DNA of 64,000 nucleotides from Candidatus Poribacteria bacterium (GTDB lineage Bacteria; Poribacteria; WGA-4E; WGA-3G), in the NCBI GenBank assembly GCA_022821725.1, contig JAJEDB010000039.1, positions 78,134 through 142,133 of the forward strand. Direction: 5' to 3'. Below the pieces are notes generated by a model that saw nothing but the letters and a program-made list of their open reading frames with translations, searched no databases and was not told where the DNA came from. A program made the translations under genes and the position numbers. Shown here one piece after another: positions 22,808-31,751 of this stretch (its first letter is position 1; every line of letters starts with the position of its first letter).

Positions 22808-25246
22808 ATGAAAGACCAGCTTTTTAATAGGAAAGCCCTTTTTTCCTTATTAGCTGTTGTAATGTGTTTAGGGTTTACAGCCATGAGTTACGGCGATGCC
22901 CACGGTGGAGCCGTCGTTTCTGTAGAACCTGCTGAAGTCGAATCCCCAGCAGCTGGGGAAGAACTCATGGTGAATATTAACATAACCGGTGGTGCAGATG
23001 TTGCTGGATATCAGATAACCGTAAGCTTTGATCCAACTGCGCTTGAGTATGTTTCTGGTGGGAATGCAGACTATTTGCCCGCAGGTGCCTTTGCAGTGCC
23101 GCCTGCTACAACTGACAGTAGCGTTACAATCGCTGGAACCTCTTTGACAGGAGCTGCTCCGGATGCCGATGGCACACTCGCTACGGTAACATTTACAGTC
23201 GTTGAGGCAAAAGCATCTGCTATCAGTTTGACGGATGTTACACTTGCTGATGCCGATGCTGCTGCATTAGAAGTCACCACTATGGACGGTATGGTTACTG
23301 TTGCGGGTGCTGCTCCAGCAGCCGAAGAACCCGCCGCTGAGGAAGAAGCGGACGATGCCGAAGCCGCTGATGCTGAAGCTGATGCTGAAGCTGATGCTGA
23401 AGCTGCCGAAGCGGACGATGCCGAAGCCGTCGATGCCGCTCCTGAAATGCCGGTGAGCCAGATGTTCGAGATTACGCTCACGAACCTGACGGAGGGTGTA
23501 CACGGTGAAAGCGGACAAACGTTCTCTCCCGCCATTTTCGCAGCACACCCTGCCGGCGTTACACTTGCCGCGGTCGGTCAGCCCGCAAATGACGCGATTG
23601 TCGCGCTTGCTGAAGGTGGAGATACGTCAGGGCTTGAAGCACTTGCAACTGCTGCAGGCGCGAACGTCATGATCGCTATGAATGCGGATATGACGCGTCG
23701 GTATACGATGCCAGGTCAATCTACGACGGTCACTATAACGGCTGATATGACGAATTCTTCGCTCTCTGTCGGATCAATGTTGGTCTCAACAAACGATGCG
23801 TTCATCGCTGCGATTGATGTACCCCTCTTTGATGAAGACGGTATGCCTGTCTCGACCACTATTGACTTGATGGCGTATGATGCCGGGAGTGAAGATAACA
23901 CAGAGATGGCTTCCGATATTCCGGGACCGCTCGGTTTAGATGCAGCGACGGATCCCCCGGGAAGCAATGAACGTGTTCCGACGGAAGGTGGTGTCATTGC
24001 AGCGCATGAAGGTATCCAAGGGGGTGGTGATGTCACTGAAGGGTTTGCATGGGAAGAACCGACAGCGATGTTGACGATCACGCCAGTTGACGCGCCTGCG
24101 GAACCGATGCCCGAGGAACCGATGCCGGAACCGGTCGTAGAAGGTCCTGGTTTTGATGTGACGCTTGAAGCGGGTTTGAACATGATTTCGATTCCGCTGA
24201 TGCCGGAAGAACCCTACACAGCAAAATCACTCGCAGAAATGCTGGGTGCGACGGTTGTGATCCAACTTGATGCAGCAACCCAGGGTTTCGTGGGTTACAC
24301 GGTAGCCGATGAAGGTTATGGCTTTAGTATTGACGGTGGCAAAGGTTATATCGTGAATACGCCTGCTGGTGCCGCAGTGAAGTTCACGGGTGATGCATGG
24401 GACAACCAACCTGAACCTGAAGAAGCCCCTGCTGAAGAACCCGTTGCTGAAGAAGAGGCGCCTGCTGAAGAGGAAGTCGCTGAAGAACCCGCCGCCGAAG
24501 AAGAGGCTCCCGCAGCGGAAGAGGTTGCTGAAGAACCCGCCGCTGAAGAGGAAGTCGCTGAAGAAGCAGCACCTGCTGATGACGCAGCCGCAGATGCCGG
24601 TGATGCCGCACCCGCTGCACCCGCACGCTCAACCTACAAGAGCGCGTGGGCGTTCATCGTTACCAGCGACATTCAGGGCATGGAAACGGGCACGGCATAT
24701 ACTGTCGTCGCTGAGAATCTCCGCACTGGCGTTATCGCTACGGAGAACATCACAAGCGCAGCGAAACGTTCCTCTGCCGTCTGGGCAGACCTGAATCGCA
24801 AGAGCGTCGTTGAAGCCGGTGATAAACTCAAAGTTGCCCTTTACGACGACACCAACAGAATCGTCTCAGGTCCCTTCCAACGCACGGTGACGACGAGTGA
24901 CATTCGCAATGCCTTCTTGAGTCTACAACTGCGGGTTGGCGATGTGCAGCCGCAAGACACGTTGCTTGCGCAGAACTTCCCGAATCCGTTCAATCCTGAA
25001 ACATGGATCCCGTATCAGTTGAACAAAGCGACCGAAGTGAAGATTTCGATCTATGATGTATCGGGTCGTTTGGTGCGTTCGTTAGATTTGGGTTGGCAGC
25101 CGACGGGTTCGTATATGACGCCGTCGAGTGCTGCGTATTGGGATGGTAGGAACGCTGTCGGTGAGCGTGTTGCGAGTGGTATCTACTTCTATACGCTGCA
25201 GACGTCAGATTTCGCTGCGACCCGACGGATGGTTATCCTCAAGTAG
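22808..25246 (+). CDS. Secreted cohesin-spondin protein with FlgD/T9SS-like C-terminal domain
   Basis: Protein of 812 residues from ATG 22808, with AAGGAG six bases upstream. In order it has a signal peptide (about 1-30); a cohesin domain (about 33-165: VSVEPAEVES...GYQITVSFDP); a Glu/Ala/Asp-rich linker; a spondin_N-like domain (about 215-430: FEITLTNLTEG...QTFSPAIFAAHP); an unassigned domain (LNMISIPLMPEEPYT); and a second, longer Glu/Ala/Pro repeat linker. The last 190 residues end in NFPNPFNPETWIPYQL, YDVSGRLVRSL and GIYFYTLQ...RRMVILK, the FlgD/T9SS-like C-terminal domain. It is presumably displayed or released at the cell surface. The next gene encodes a dockerin protein, a plausible binding partner. 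The linkers vary in repeat number and may be recombination-prone. Confidence 0.85.
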   Translation: MKDQLFNRKALFSLLAVVMCLGFTAMSYGDAHGGAVVSVEPAEVESPAAGEELMVNINITGGADVAGYQITVSFDPTALEYVSGGNADYLPAGAFAVPPATTDSSVTIAGTSLTGAAPDADGTLATVTFTVVEAKASAISLTDVTLADADAAALEVTTMDGMVTVAGAAPAAEEPAAEEEADDAEAADAEADAEADAEAAEADDAEAVDAAPEMPVSQMFEITLTNLTEGVHGESGQTFSPAIFAAHPAGVTLAAVGQPANDAIVALAEGGDTSGLEALATAAGANVMIAMNADMTRRYTMPGQSTTVTITADMTNSSLSVGSMLVSTNDAFIAAIDVPLFDEDGMPVSTTIDLMAYDAGSEDNTEMASDIPGPLGLDAATDPPGSNERVPTEGGVIAAHEGIQGGGDVTEGFAWEEPTAMLTITPVDAPAEPMPEEPMPEPVVEGPGFDVTLEAGLNMISIPLMPEEPYTAKSLAEMLGATVVIQLDAATQGFVGYTVADEGYGFSIDGGKGYIVNTPAGAAVKFTGDAWDNQPEPEEAPAEEPVAEEEAPAEEEVAEEPAAEEEAPAAEEVAEEPAAEEEVAEEAAPADDAAADAGDAAPAAPARSTYKSAWAFIVTSDIQGMETGTAYTVVAENLRTGVIATENITSAAKRSSAVWADLNRKSVVEAGDKLKVALYDDTNRIVSGPFQRTVTTSDIRNAFLSLQLRVGDVQPQDTLLAQNFPNPFNPETWIPYQLNKATEVKISIYDVSGRLVRSLDLGWQPTGSYMTPSSAAYWDGRNAVGERVASGIYFYTLQTSDFAATRRMVILK

Positions 25247-25265
25247 GGATACCAGCGATTTTTTT
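25231..25265 (+). terminator. Terminator overlapping the stop of the cohesin gene
   Basis: A 7-base-pair stem with one bulged base (GGTTATCC / GGATACC) ends seven bases past the stop codon and is followed after AGCGA by seven T. It is likely rho-independent. Confidence 0.45.
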
Positions 25266-25274
25266 AAGTTAGCG

Positions 25275-25376
25275 TCTGAGCATTGTTCTGCTACAAACAT
25301 TTCACCCCGACAGGGTTCTCAGTCCGGTTGAAATTGACCGGAAACCCTCACGGAACGTAGTGGAGTGATGCTCAGA
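25275..25376 (+). other. Structured intergenic element 1 (candidate RNA)
   Basis: The ends TCTGAGCAT (25275-25283) and ATGCTCAGA (25368-25376) pair perfectly. Inside, AGGGTT (25312-25317) pairs with AACCCT (25343-25348), and TCCGGT (25323-25328) pairs with ACCGGA (25337-25342), with a five-base bulge and an eight-base loop. No reading frame accounts for this. It may be a repeat-derived structure or a non-coding RNA. Confidence 0.45.
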
Positions 25377-25402
25377 GGCACATCGTTAAAAAATTGAAAG
25401 AT

Positions 25403-25487
25403 AAAACGCCCCCCGTGCTATTCGGAAGTACCGGTTTCGCTAACCGCGAATCAACGCCGATTAGCAGTCGGCGTTGGGGCGTTTTTT
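25403..25487 (+). terminator. Three-way-junction structured element ending in U6 (candidate RNA or terminator)
   Basis: The outer stem AAAACGCCCC (25403-25412) pairs with GGGGCGTTTT (25476-25485). Within it, ATTCG/CGAAT (25420-25424 with 25447-25451) is extended by CGGTT/AACCG (25432-25436 with 25442-25446), and AACGCCGA pairs with TCGGCGTT (25453-25460 with 25468-25475). Six T close the element. It lies just upstream of the dockerin gene's ribosome-binding site, so it could act as terminator, attenuator or riboswitch-like leader. I do not recognise a known class. Confidence 0.5.
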
Positions 25488-25512
25488 AATGTGTACACAA
25501 GGGAGGAGTTTT

Positions 25513-26622
25513 TTGAGTTATCTAAAAAATATTTTACCTATTTGGGGGTTACTTGCACTATTTTTTGTTGCAAGCGGTGGCAGTGCTTATGCTTTTTCTG
25601 TTCTCGCACCACCGGATGAGAAAACCGGGGCACCGAATGAAGGCACTTGTGCGGATGTAGGTTGTCATGCTCAGAATGCCCTGAACGTCTCCGGGGGGGC
25701 ACTGATGCTGACGGTTCCCGAAACTTATGTTCCGAATGAAGTGTATACGATTGTTGTCGATTTATCACGTGCAGGACAGAGCAAGTGGGGATTTGAAATG
25801 ACTGCGTTGGATGCCAATGGGGCTCGCGCCGGTTCATTCACAGCCGGTGATGCGGCGGATACGCAGTTAACAGAAACAAACAGTAAGCAGTACATTCAGC
25901 ATACTACTGCTGGCACTGCCGCAGGCACAAACGATGCACATGGTTGGGAGTTTAAGTGGACCGCCCCAGATGCTGATGTAGGACCCATCACCTTTTATGC
26001 TGCTGGGAACGCTGCCAATAGCGATTTCACACCTGCTGGAGATTATATCTACACAACGCAAGCCGAATCGACACCGCCTGTGCCCGTCGTAGTCGGTATC
26101 GATTTTGTTGGGAACGTAGAGGCTACTACAATGGACGCTGATACGGGTGTTATCTATACCTTCCAACTGACAAATGAAGGGAATATGCCGGATACTTTCA
26201 CGCTTGAGGTGGCGGCATCCGCGGCTGCTACCGAAGCAGGGCTCGTAGGGTCTGTCAATATGGATTCGATACTGCTTGAGGCGGGAGCGACGCAAGAGGT
26301 TGTGTTCAGTGTCTCCGGGAACACTACGACACCACCAGGGGCTTATGACATCGATGTTATTGCAATATCTGGGGCAGATAACCAGGTCCGTGTAAACTTA
26401 CTGACAACGACAACAATAGAGGCACCCCCGCCCCCCCCGATGCCTTGGGATGTCAATGACGACGGGATCGTGAATATTCAAGACTTGGTTTTGGTCGCGA
26501 GCGAATTCGGTCAGTCTGGAGAGGCTCTGAAAGGGGATATAAACGGTGATGGGACAGTAAATGTCCTCGATTTAGTGCTTGTGTCCTCGCATTTCGGTGA
26601 GAATACAAAGGTAGGTCAGTAA
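25513..26622 (+). CDS. Secreted choice-anchor V/Reeler-like protein with C-terminal dockerin
   Basis: Protein of about 369 residues. The start is placed at TTG 25513 because GGGAGGAG lies just ahead and a clean signal peptide (SYLKNILPIWGLLALFFV) follows; ATG 25489 is the alternative. The mature N-terminus shows PDEKTGAPNEGTCADVGCH, the choice-anchor V pattern, with a CX4CH that could hold heme. A central CARDB-like or Ig-like domain follows (GNVEATTMDADTGVIYTFQL). The C-terminal dockerin type I has two EF-hand repeats, DVNDDGIVNIQDLVLVASEF and DINGDGTVNVLDLVLVSSHF. It directly follows the cohesin gene. Confidence 0.82.
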   Translation: MSYLKNILPIWGLLALFFVASGGSAYAFSVLAPPDEKTGAPNEGTCADVGCHAQNALNVSGGALMLTVPETYVPNEVYTIVVDLSRAGQSKWGFEMTALDANGARAGSFTAGDAADTQLTETNSKQYIQHTTAGTAAGTNDAHGWEFKWTAPDADVGPITFYAAGNAANSDFTPAGDYIYTTQAESTPPVPVVVGIDFVGNVEATTMDADTGVIYTFQLTNEGNMPDTFTLEVAASAAATEAGLVGSVNMDSILLEAGATQEVVFSVSGNTTTPPGAYDIDVIAISGADNQVRVNLLTTTTIEAPPPPPMPWDVNDDGIVNIQDLVLVASEFGQSGEALKGDINGDGTVNVLDLVLVSSHFGENTKVGQ

Positions 26623-26639
26623 AAAGGAAGGATTAAAAA

Positions 26640-27710
26640 ATGGCATCTAAATATCGCGTTGGAATTATCGGATGTGGTGGTATCGCCAATGCTCATGCCC
26701 GTGGCTATCAGGGGGCTGAGCAAACCGAAATTGTTGCACTTGCCGATCCAGTTCAAGTCGCTCTTGACAAATTCGCAGACACCTACGGCGTATCTACTGA
26801 AAACTGTTATTTGGATGCGCGCGAGATGCTGGATAACGAAGACCTTGATATCGTCAGTGTCGCGACGTGGCATACACTCCACGCGCCGATGACAATGGCA
26901 GCGTGTGCGCGAAGTCCAAAGGCGGTGCTCTGTGAAAAACCGATGGGGGTCAGCCTCGGTGAATGTGATGAAATGTTAATCGTCGCGAATCGCAATAATG
27001 TCAAGATCGTTATCGGGCATCAGCGCCGCTTCAATTCCGCATGGACAGATGCCCGCAATCTCATTGCCGAAGGGGCAATCGGTGAACCTCGACAGATTGT
27101 CTGCCACGGAGGGCAAGGGTTACTGAATGACTGCTCACATCTCTTTGATATGATGCGCTATGTCATCGGCGACCCGGATCCGCAATGGGTTATTGGTAAC
27201 GTTGAACGGAAAACGGAACGTTACGAACGCGGTATTCAGATTGAGGACCGGAGTGCTGGCGTTGTCGGATTTTCAAACGGTTGCATCGGTATGCTCTTGC
27301 AGGAGATCGGTAGACCGAACTATCAAGGCGGTATCGTCTACGGAACAGATGGGATCGCGGATGTAACGGAGGGACGCGTCCGTCTCCTCAACAATAAGGC
27401 TGCAGACTGGGAAGAACGTCCCTCTGATGGAAGGGACCAACACGTCGCCCAAGCAACCGAACTGGTTGAGTGGATTGAGGGCGGTCCTGAACACCGCGGT
27501 GAGGCGAAGCATGGGCGCGCAGCTGTTGAAATTATAATGGCGATCTATGAGTCCGCACGTATGCACGAAGTTGTCCAATTACCACTGATGACGCATGCCA
27601 ATCCATTGGATTTGATGATTGAAAGCGGAGAATTGCCCATCGAACGCCCAGGGCGTTACGACATCCGCGCGTTTTTATTGCACGGCGAATCCATGAAACC
27701 TGAAAATTAA
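26640..27710 (+). CDS. Gfo/Idh/MocA-family oxidoreductase
   Basis: Protein of 356 residues. The NAD(P)-binding N-terminal Rossmann domain opens with RVGIIGCGGIANAHARGY, and the catalytic-Lys motif reads CEKPMGVSL. The C-terminal domain has the HLFDMMRYVIGDP helix, where His and Asp are probable catalytic partners. These enzymes oxidise or reduce sugars, inositols and related compounds. ATG 26640 is preceded by AAGGAAGGA at a rather long distance. It starts 17 bases after the dockerin gene and precedes an FtsX-like permease. The substrate is unknown. Confidence 0.85.
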   Translation: MASKYRVGIIGCGGIANAHARGYQGAEQTEIVALADPVQVALDKFADTYGVSTENCYLDAREMLDNEDLDIVSVATWHTLHAPMTMAACARSPKAVLCEKPMGVSLGECDEMLIVANRNNVKIVIGHQRRFNSAWTDARNLIAEGAIGEPRQIVCHGGQGLLNDCSHLFDMMRYVIGDPDPQWVIGNVERKTERYERGIQIEDRSAGVVGFSNGCIGMLLQEIGRPNYQGGIVYGTDGIADVTEGRVRLLNNKAADWEERPSDGRDQHVAQATELVEWIEGGPEHRGEAKHGRAAVEIIMAIYESARMHEVVQLPLMTHANPLDLMIESGELPIERPGRYDIRAFLLHGESMKPEN

Positions 27711-27736
27711 AGGTCGCCTACGAGAATTAGAGAATT

Positions 27737-28972
27737 ATGCAGATTACACAAGGGGTGACTGTCGGCTTGACAGCACTACAACGTAACAAATTACGCTCTG
27801 TGCTCACAACCCTCGGGATTATCATCGGTATCGCGGCGGTTGTAGCTGTTGTTTCTGTTGGCGGTGGTGCCGAACACCTTATGCTCGCTGAATTAGAACG
27901 GATCGGCGGTGCAGGGTTGATTGTCTGCTTTCGGAAAGACACGTTTCGTAGAGAGGATGGTTCCTACTACGAAAATAAGCATCCAGCGTATATTGAATAC
28001 GAAGACTTGGACTTTCTCTTGGAGAATTGTCCCTCTCTTAAAGCAGCCACAGCACTATCACAAGAGAATCTCACCGTATCACACAAGCACGTGAATCAAT
28101 CGCTTGAGATTTGGGGCGTGACACCTTTCTATGAAGAGGTTAATAATTGGTACATTCAAGCCGGCAGATTTATTACGGAAAGTGACATGGAACGCAGAGA
28201 ACCCGTCTGTATCATCGGTTCTGAAGTCCGTAAGGACCTCTTTGAGAGGGAAGACCCGATTGGTCTTGAATTGAGAGTCGGTGAAGAGCGGTTCACCGTC
28301 ATCGGGGTCATGGAGGAGAAGGGCAACAATATGGCGAGTGAGGGGTGGGATAATCGAGTGATTATCCCCCTTACCACAATGGAAATTCGTTATATCGGGC
28401 AGATGAAAGGACGGCTCTTCTTGTGGGCACAAGCCGAGAGTTATGAAAAAGTGGAACAAGCCGTCGCTGAAATCAAAGTTGCGATGCGACAACAACACGG
28501 AGACGAAAAATATTTTGAATTCTTCACGGCGAAGGAGATTATAAAACAGGTAGGCAACGTCAGTCGGATTGTGCAGGTACTTTTGGGCGGTGTCGCAAGT
28601 GTTGCCTTGTTCGTGGGTGGCATTGGCATCATGAATATTATGCTGGTTTCTGTAACGGAGAGAACCCGGGAAATCGGCTTGCGCAAAGCCCTGGGTGCAA
28701 AGCGTCGCGACATTCTGATCCAATTCCTCATTGAAGCCATCGTTTTGAGTGTTTGCGGTGGGCTTATCGGCATTCTCATCGGAAGCAGTCTCGCCTCTAT
28801 TTCCGGTTTGATTATTTCAAAACTCATGAATGCAAGTTGGCCCGCTGTTGTTTCTGTCCAAGCCGCTTTAATCGCGTTTAGTGTTTCCGCATTAATCGGT
28901 ATATTTTTTGGACTCTATCCAGCGAACAAAGCCGCAGGTCTTACGCCAACAGAGGCACTGCGTCATGACTAA
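27737..28972 (+). CDS. MacB/FtsX-like ABC transporter permease
   Basis: Protein of 411 residues with four transmembrane segments in the MacB order. One N-terminal helix (ITQGVTVGLTALQRNKLRSVLTTLGIIIGI) is followed by a periplasmic MacB_PCD domain (about 45-265) and three C-terminal helices beginning GGVASVALFVGGIGIMNIMLVSVTERTREIGLRKALGA. No ATPase gene lies next to it; the nearest suitable one of this class is at 36871-37683 on the other strand. Such permeases move lipoproteins, peptides or drugs by mechanotransmission. The ribosome-binding site is weak. Confidence 0.85.
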   Translation: MQITQGVTVGLTALQRNKLRSVLTTLGIIIGIAAVVAVVSVGGGAEHLMLAELERIGGAGLIVCFRKDTFRREDGSYYENKHPAYIEYEDLDFLLENCPSLKAATALSQENLTVSHKHVNQSLEIWGVTPFYEEVNNWYIQAGRFITESDMERREPVCIIGSEVRKDLFEREDPIGLELRVGEERFTVIGVMEEKGNNMASEGWDNRVIIPLTTMEIRYIGQMKGRLFLWAQAESYEKVEQAVAEIKVAMRQQHGDEKYFEFFTAKEIIKQVGNVSRIVQVLLGGVASVALFVGGIGIMNIMLVSVTERTREIGLRKALGAKRRDILIQFLIEAIVLSVCGGLIGILIGSSLASISGLIISKLMNASWPAVVSVQAALIAFSVSALIGIFFGLYPANKAAGLTPTEALRHD

Positions 28973-29073
28973 AATTACATCATTTCACACCTCTCCCGCA
29001 AAATCAAAGTTTATGAGAAATTAAAATAGCAAATTTTGGCTTGCAAGTTACGTCGAAAAAAGGAGCACGTGCT

Positions 29074-30120
29074 GTGTCAAATCGAACAACAAAAGTTCGC
29101 ACCGCTGTCGTTGGACTCGGTTGGCCCGGGATGCAACATCTTAAAGGTTATACTGCCGATCCGCGTTCAGAAGTGATTGCCGTCTGCGATTTAGATAAGA
29201 AGCAGGTCAAGCAGGTAGCATCGGAGTATAAAATACCGAATACGTATACCAACCACTTAGAGATGTTGAAGAATAAGGATATAGATGCCGTTAGCGTTTG
29301 TCTACCGAACTTCCTCCATGCCCCTATCTCTATTGATGCGTTGAACGCTGGCAAGCATGTGCTTTGTGAAAAGCCTCCGGCGCGAAGTGCACAGGAAGCA
29401 AAGGCTATGGCGGATACCGCCACTCAAAATGAAAAGACCTTAATGTATGCCCTCGTGCAGCGGTTTGATGGGAGTACCCAGCGGCTCAAGCAGTTGATAC
29501 GGGAAGGTGAACTCGGTGAAATTTATTTCGGCAAAGCGGGTTATGTCCGACGGCGGGGTATTCCTATCGGCAAGGAAGGGTGGTTTGTCGATAAAGAACG
29601 CGCAGGCGGTGGTGCTCTCATTGATATTGGGGTCCATGCGTTAGATTGTGTCTGGTGGCTCATGAATTCTCCGAGACCCGTTGAAGTTATGGGAACCGCC
29701 TATTCTCACTTTAAGCATCTGGTGCCTGATGACGTTAAATACGATGTTGACGATGCGACCTTTGCACACATCCGATTTGAAAATGGCGCGACGATTATCC
29801 TTGAAACAACGTGGGCACTGAATTTACCGGGTGACAACTACATTAAAGTTGCAGGAACGAAGGCAGGCGCGACGCTCAGTCCGTTTACCCTTTACACGGA
29901 AGAAGATGGCAAAGACTTGGATAAACCGCTTAGCGCACCCCCGATTAACGGATTCGACGAAGAGGTAAAGCACTTCGTGGCGTGCATTGTTGATGGCAAA
30001 GAACCTATCTCCTCAGCCGAACAGGGTATCATGCTGATGCAGATGCTCGATGGTATCTACGAATCCGCAGAAAAGGGACGATCTGTGCCTATCGCAGATC
30101 TAAGTGCCGCGACCGGATGA
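29074..30120 (+). CDS. Gfo/Idh/MocA-family oxidoreductase
   Basis: Protein of 348 residues from GTG 29074, with AAGGAG eight bases upstream; the frame extends to a TTG at 29041 without support. It has the Rossmann motif RTAVVGLGWPGMQHLKGY, the catalytic-Lys motif CEKPPARSA, and a C-terminal domain with GGGALIDIGVHALDCVWWL (conserved Asp and His). Its stop codon overlaps the start of the ABC-2 permease gene (ATGA), which suggests translational coupling, so the enzyme's substrate may relate to the exported compound. It is only distantly similar to the other family member at 26640. Confidence 0.85.
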   Translation: MSNRTTKVRTAVVGLGWPGMQHLKGYTADPRSEVIAVCDLDKKQVKQVASEYKIPNTYTNHLEMLKNKDIDAVSVCLPNFLHAPISIDALNAGKHVLCEKPPARSAQEAKAMADTATQNEKTLMYALVQRFDGSTQRLKQLIREGELGEIYFGKAGYVRRRGIPIGKEGWFVDKERAGGGALIDIGVHALDCVWWLMNSPRPVEVMGTAYSHFKHLVPDDVKYDVDDATFAHIRFENGATIILETTWALNLPGDNYIKVAGTKAGATLSPFTLYTEEDGKDLDKPLSAPPINGFDEEVKHFVACIVDGKEPISSAEQGIMLMQMLDGIYESAEKGRSVPIADLSAATG

Positions 30121-30932
30121 GATCCCTCTGTTTCGCATTCCAGGTCTATCTGGCGTTTGCAAAAAAATCGTTTCAGAGACGGATGCAATATCGGGTGGCA
30201 AACCTCGCAGGTTTGACGACCAATTTCTTCTTTCTGCTGGTGCATATCTTTGTCTATACCGCTTTCTACGCAGCGCGTCCGGCGCCCCAACCCCTGAGTC
30301 TGGATGAAATTATCACATATTTCGTTCTGTGTCAGGTCTCTTTCATGCTCATGCCGTTTTGGGGGACGCGCTCTGAAGTTACGAGCGCGATTAAAGACGG
30401 CAGTGTTGCTCTCCAATTAACCAAGCCGGTCGACTTCCAAGCGTATTGGTTTGCCGATGAGTGTGGTAGAGCCCTGTATTACTTACTCATGCGGGGATTA
30501 CCGACTTTTCTTATCAGCCTTCTCTTCTTCAAGGTTACAATCCCGCAGCAGCCCACCGTTTTAATGGCGTTTACAGTTTCAATGATGCTCGCTGTTTTCA
30601 TGAGTAATGCCATCACGATAACAATCTTTAGCTCAGGGTTCTGGACACTGGATACAACAGGAATTTCTGGAATGTCTTATTCCATAATTACCCTATTTTC
30701 TGGAATGTTGGTCCCGATCGCGCTATGGCCCGAATGGTTGGCACACATCGCCAGGTGGCTGCCCTTTGAAGGCTTAATTGACATCCCGTTTAGTATCTAT
30801 TTAGGCAAGATTACAGGTATTGCGGTCTGGATTGCCATAGGCAAACAAATGGTGTGGAACCTCTTTTTTATTGGGTTGGGACGACTTTTCTTAACCCGTG
30901 GTTTTTCGCGGCTCGTTATACAAGGCGGTTAG
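30117..30932 (+). CDS. ABC-2-type permease (ABC2_membrane_6-like)
   Basis: Integral membrane protein of 271 residues with six hydrophobic segments. It has an N-terminal helix pattern (FQVYLAFAKKSFQRRMQYRVANLAG) and a conserved short RSEVTSAIKDGSVALQLTKPVDF motif of the DUF990/ABC2_membrane_6 family. It starts by a four-base overlap with the preceding oxidoreductase and is followed by a homologous permease and, after a repeat-rich gap, an ATPase. Together they make a heteromeric exporter. The cargo is unknown. Confidence 0.8.
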   Translation: MRSLCFAFQVYLAFAKKSFQRRMQYRVANLAGLTTNFFFLLVHIFVYTAFYAARPAPQPLSLDEIITYFVLCQVSFMLMPFWGTRSEVTSAIKDGSVALQLTKPVDFQAYWFADECGRALYYLLMRGLPTFLISLLFFKVTIPQQPTVLMAFTVSMMLAVFMSNAITITIFSSGFWTLDTTGISGMSYSIITLFSGMLVPIALWPEWLAHIARWLPFEGLIDIPFSIYLGKITGIAVWIAIGKQMVWNLFFIGLGRLFLTRGFSRLVIQGG

Positions 30933-30950
30933 TAGCGGATTTCCCAAAAA

Positions 30951-31751
30951 ATGCACCATCTTTCTCTCTACTTCCATTTCGTCAAACTTCGTATCCGATC
31001 GCAGATCGAATACCGACTTTCCTTCGTCTTTGACGTATGTGCGCAGGCGAGCATCTCTGTCATCGACTTTTTCATGATTGCCCTTCTCTTTAACCGTTTT
31101 AAAGAATTAGCGGGATGGAGTCTTTGGGAAGTCGGATTCCTCTACGGCATGATTGGTATCTGTTTTGCTGTCGCCGAGATGGTAGGGCGGGGATTTGATG
31201 TCTTTCAGAGAAATATTGTGCGTGGGGACTTCGATACGGTCCTCATCCGTCCACTTGGCACCTTCTTTCAAGTTTTTGCACATGAATTTCTACTCCGTCG
31301 ATTAGGGAGGATAGCACAAGCCCTCGTTGTATTTCTTATTGCTAATTCGCAGTTGGCTGTGGCTTGGTCACTTACCAAAGTAGGGTATCTGTTCATTTCG
31401 TTGGTAGGCGGTACCTGTTTTTTTGTCGGTCTCTTCGTCATTGGCGCGACAAGTTGTTTTTGGACTGTCCAATCCATTGAGATTATCAATATCTTCACGA
31501 ACGGCGGCGTTTTCATGGGGAGTTACCCGTTTTCCATTTATCGATGGTGGTTTCGGCATTTTTTTACCTTTATTGTCCCATTGGCGTGTGTCAACTATTT
31601 TCCATCCCTATTTCTGCTTGAAAAAATTGGAGCGTCAGGTGTTTCACCGATCGGTGTACACTTAGCACCCTGCGCGGGGTTCCTGTTTCTCGGTATCACT
31701 GTGTTATTTTGGAGATGGGGGGTCTTGCACTACCAAAGCACGGGTTTTTAA
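30951..31751 (+). CDS. ABC-2-type permease, second subunit
   Basis: Integral membrane protein of 266 residues with six hydrophobic segments and the family features LRIRSQIEYRLSF near the N-terminus and NIVRGDFDTVLIRPL in the middle, paralogous to the upstream permease. ATG 30951 is 18 bases after the first permease and has only a weak ribosome site, consistent with coupling. Confidence 0.8.
   Translation: MHHLSLYFHFVKLRIRSQIEYRLSFVFDVCAQASISVIDFFMIALLFNRFKELAGWSLWEVGFLYGMIGICFAVAEMVGRGFDVFQRNIVRGDFDTVLIRPLGTFFQVFAHEFLLRRLGRIAQALVVFLIANSQLAVAWSLTKVGYLFISLVGGTCFFVGLFVIGATSCFWTVQSIEIINIFTNGGVFMGSYPFSIYRWWFRHFFTFIVPLACVNYFPSLFLLEKIGASGVSPIGVHLAPCAGFLFLGITVLFWRWGVLHYQSTGF

Noticed and set aside
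28079..28723. Minus-strand frame of 214 residues opposite the MacB-like permease
   Set aside because: Shadow of a strong coding frame on the other strand, with no recognisable domain.
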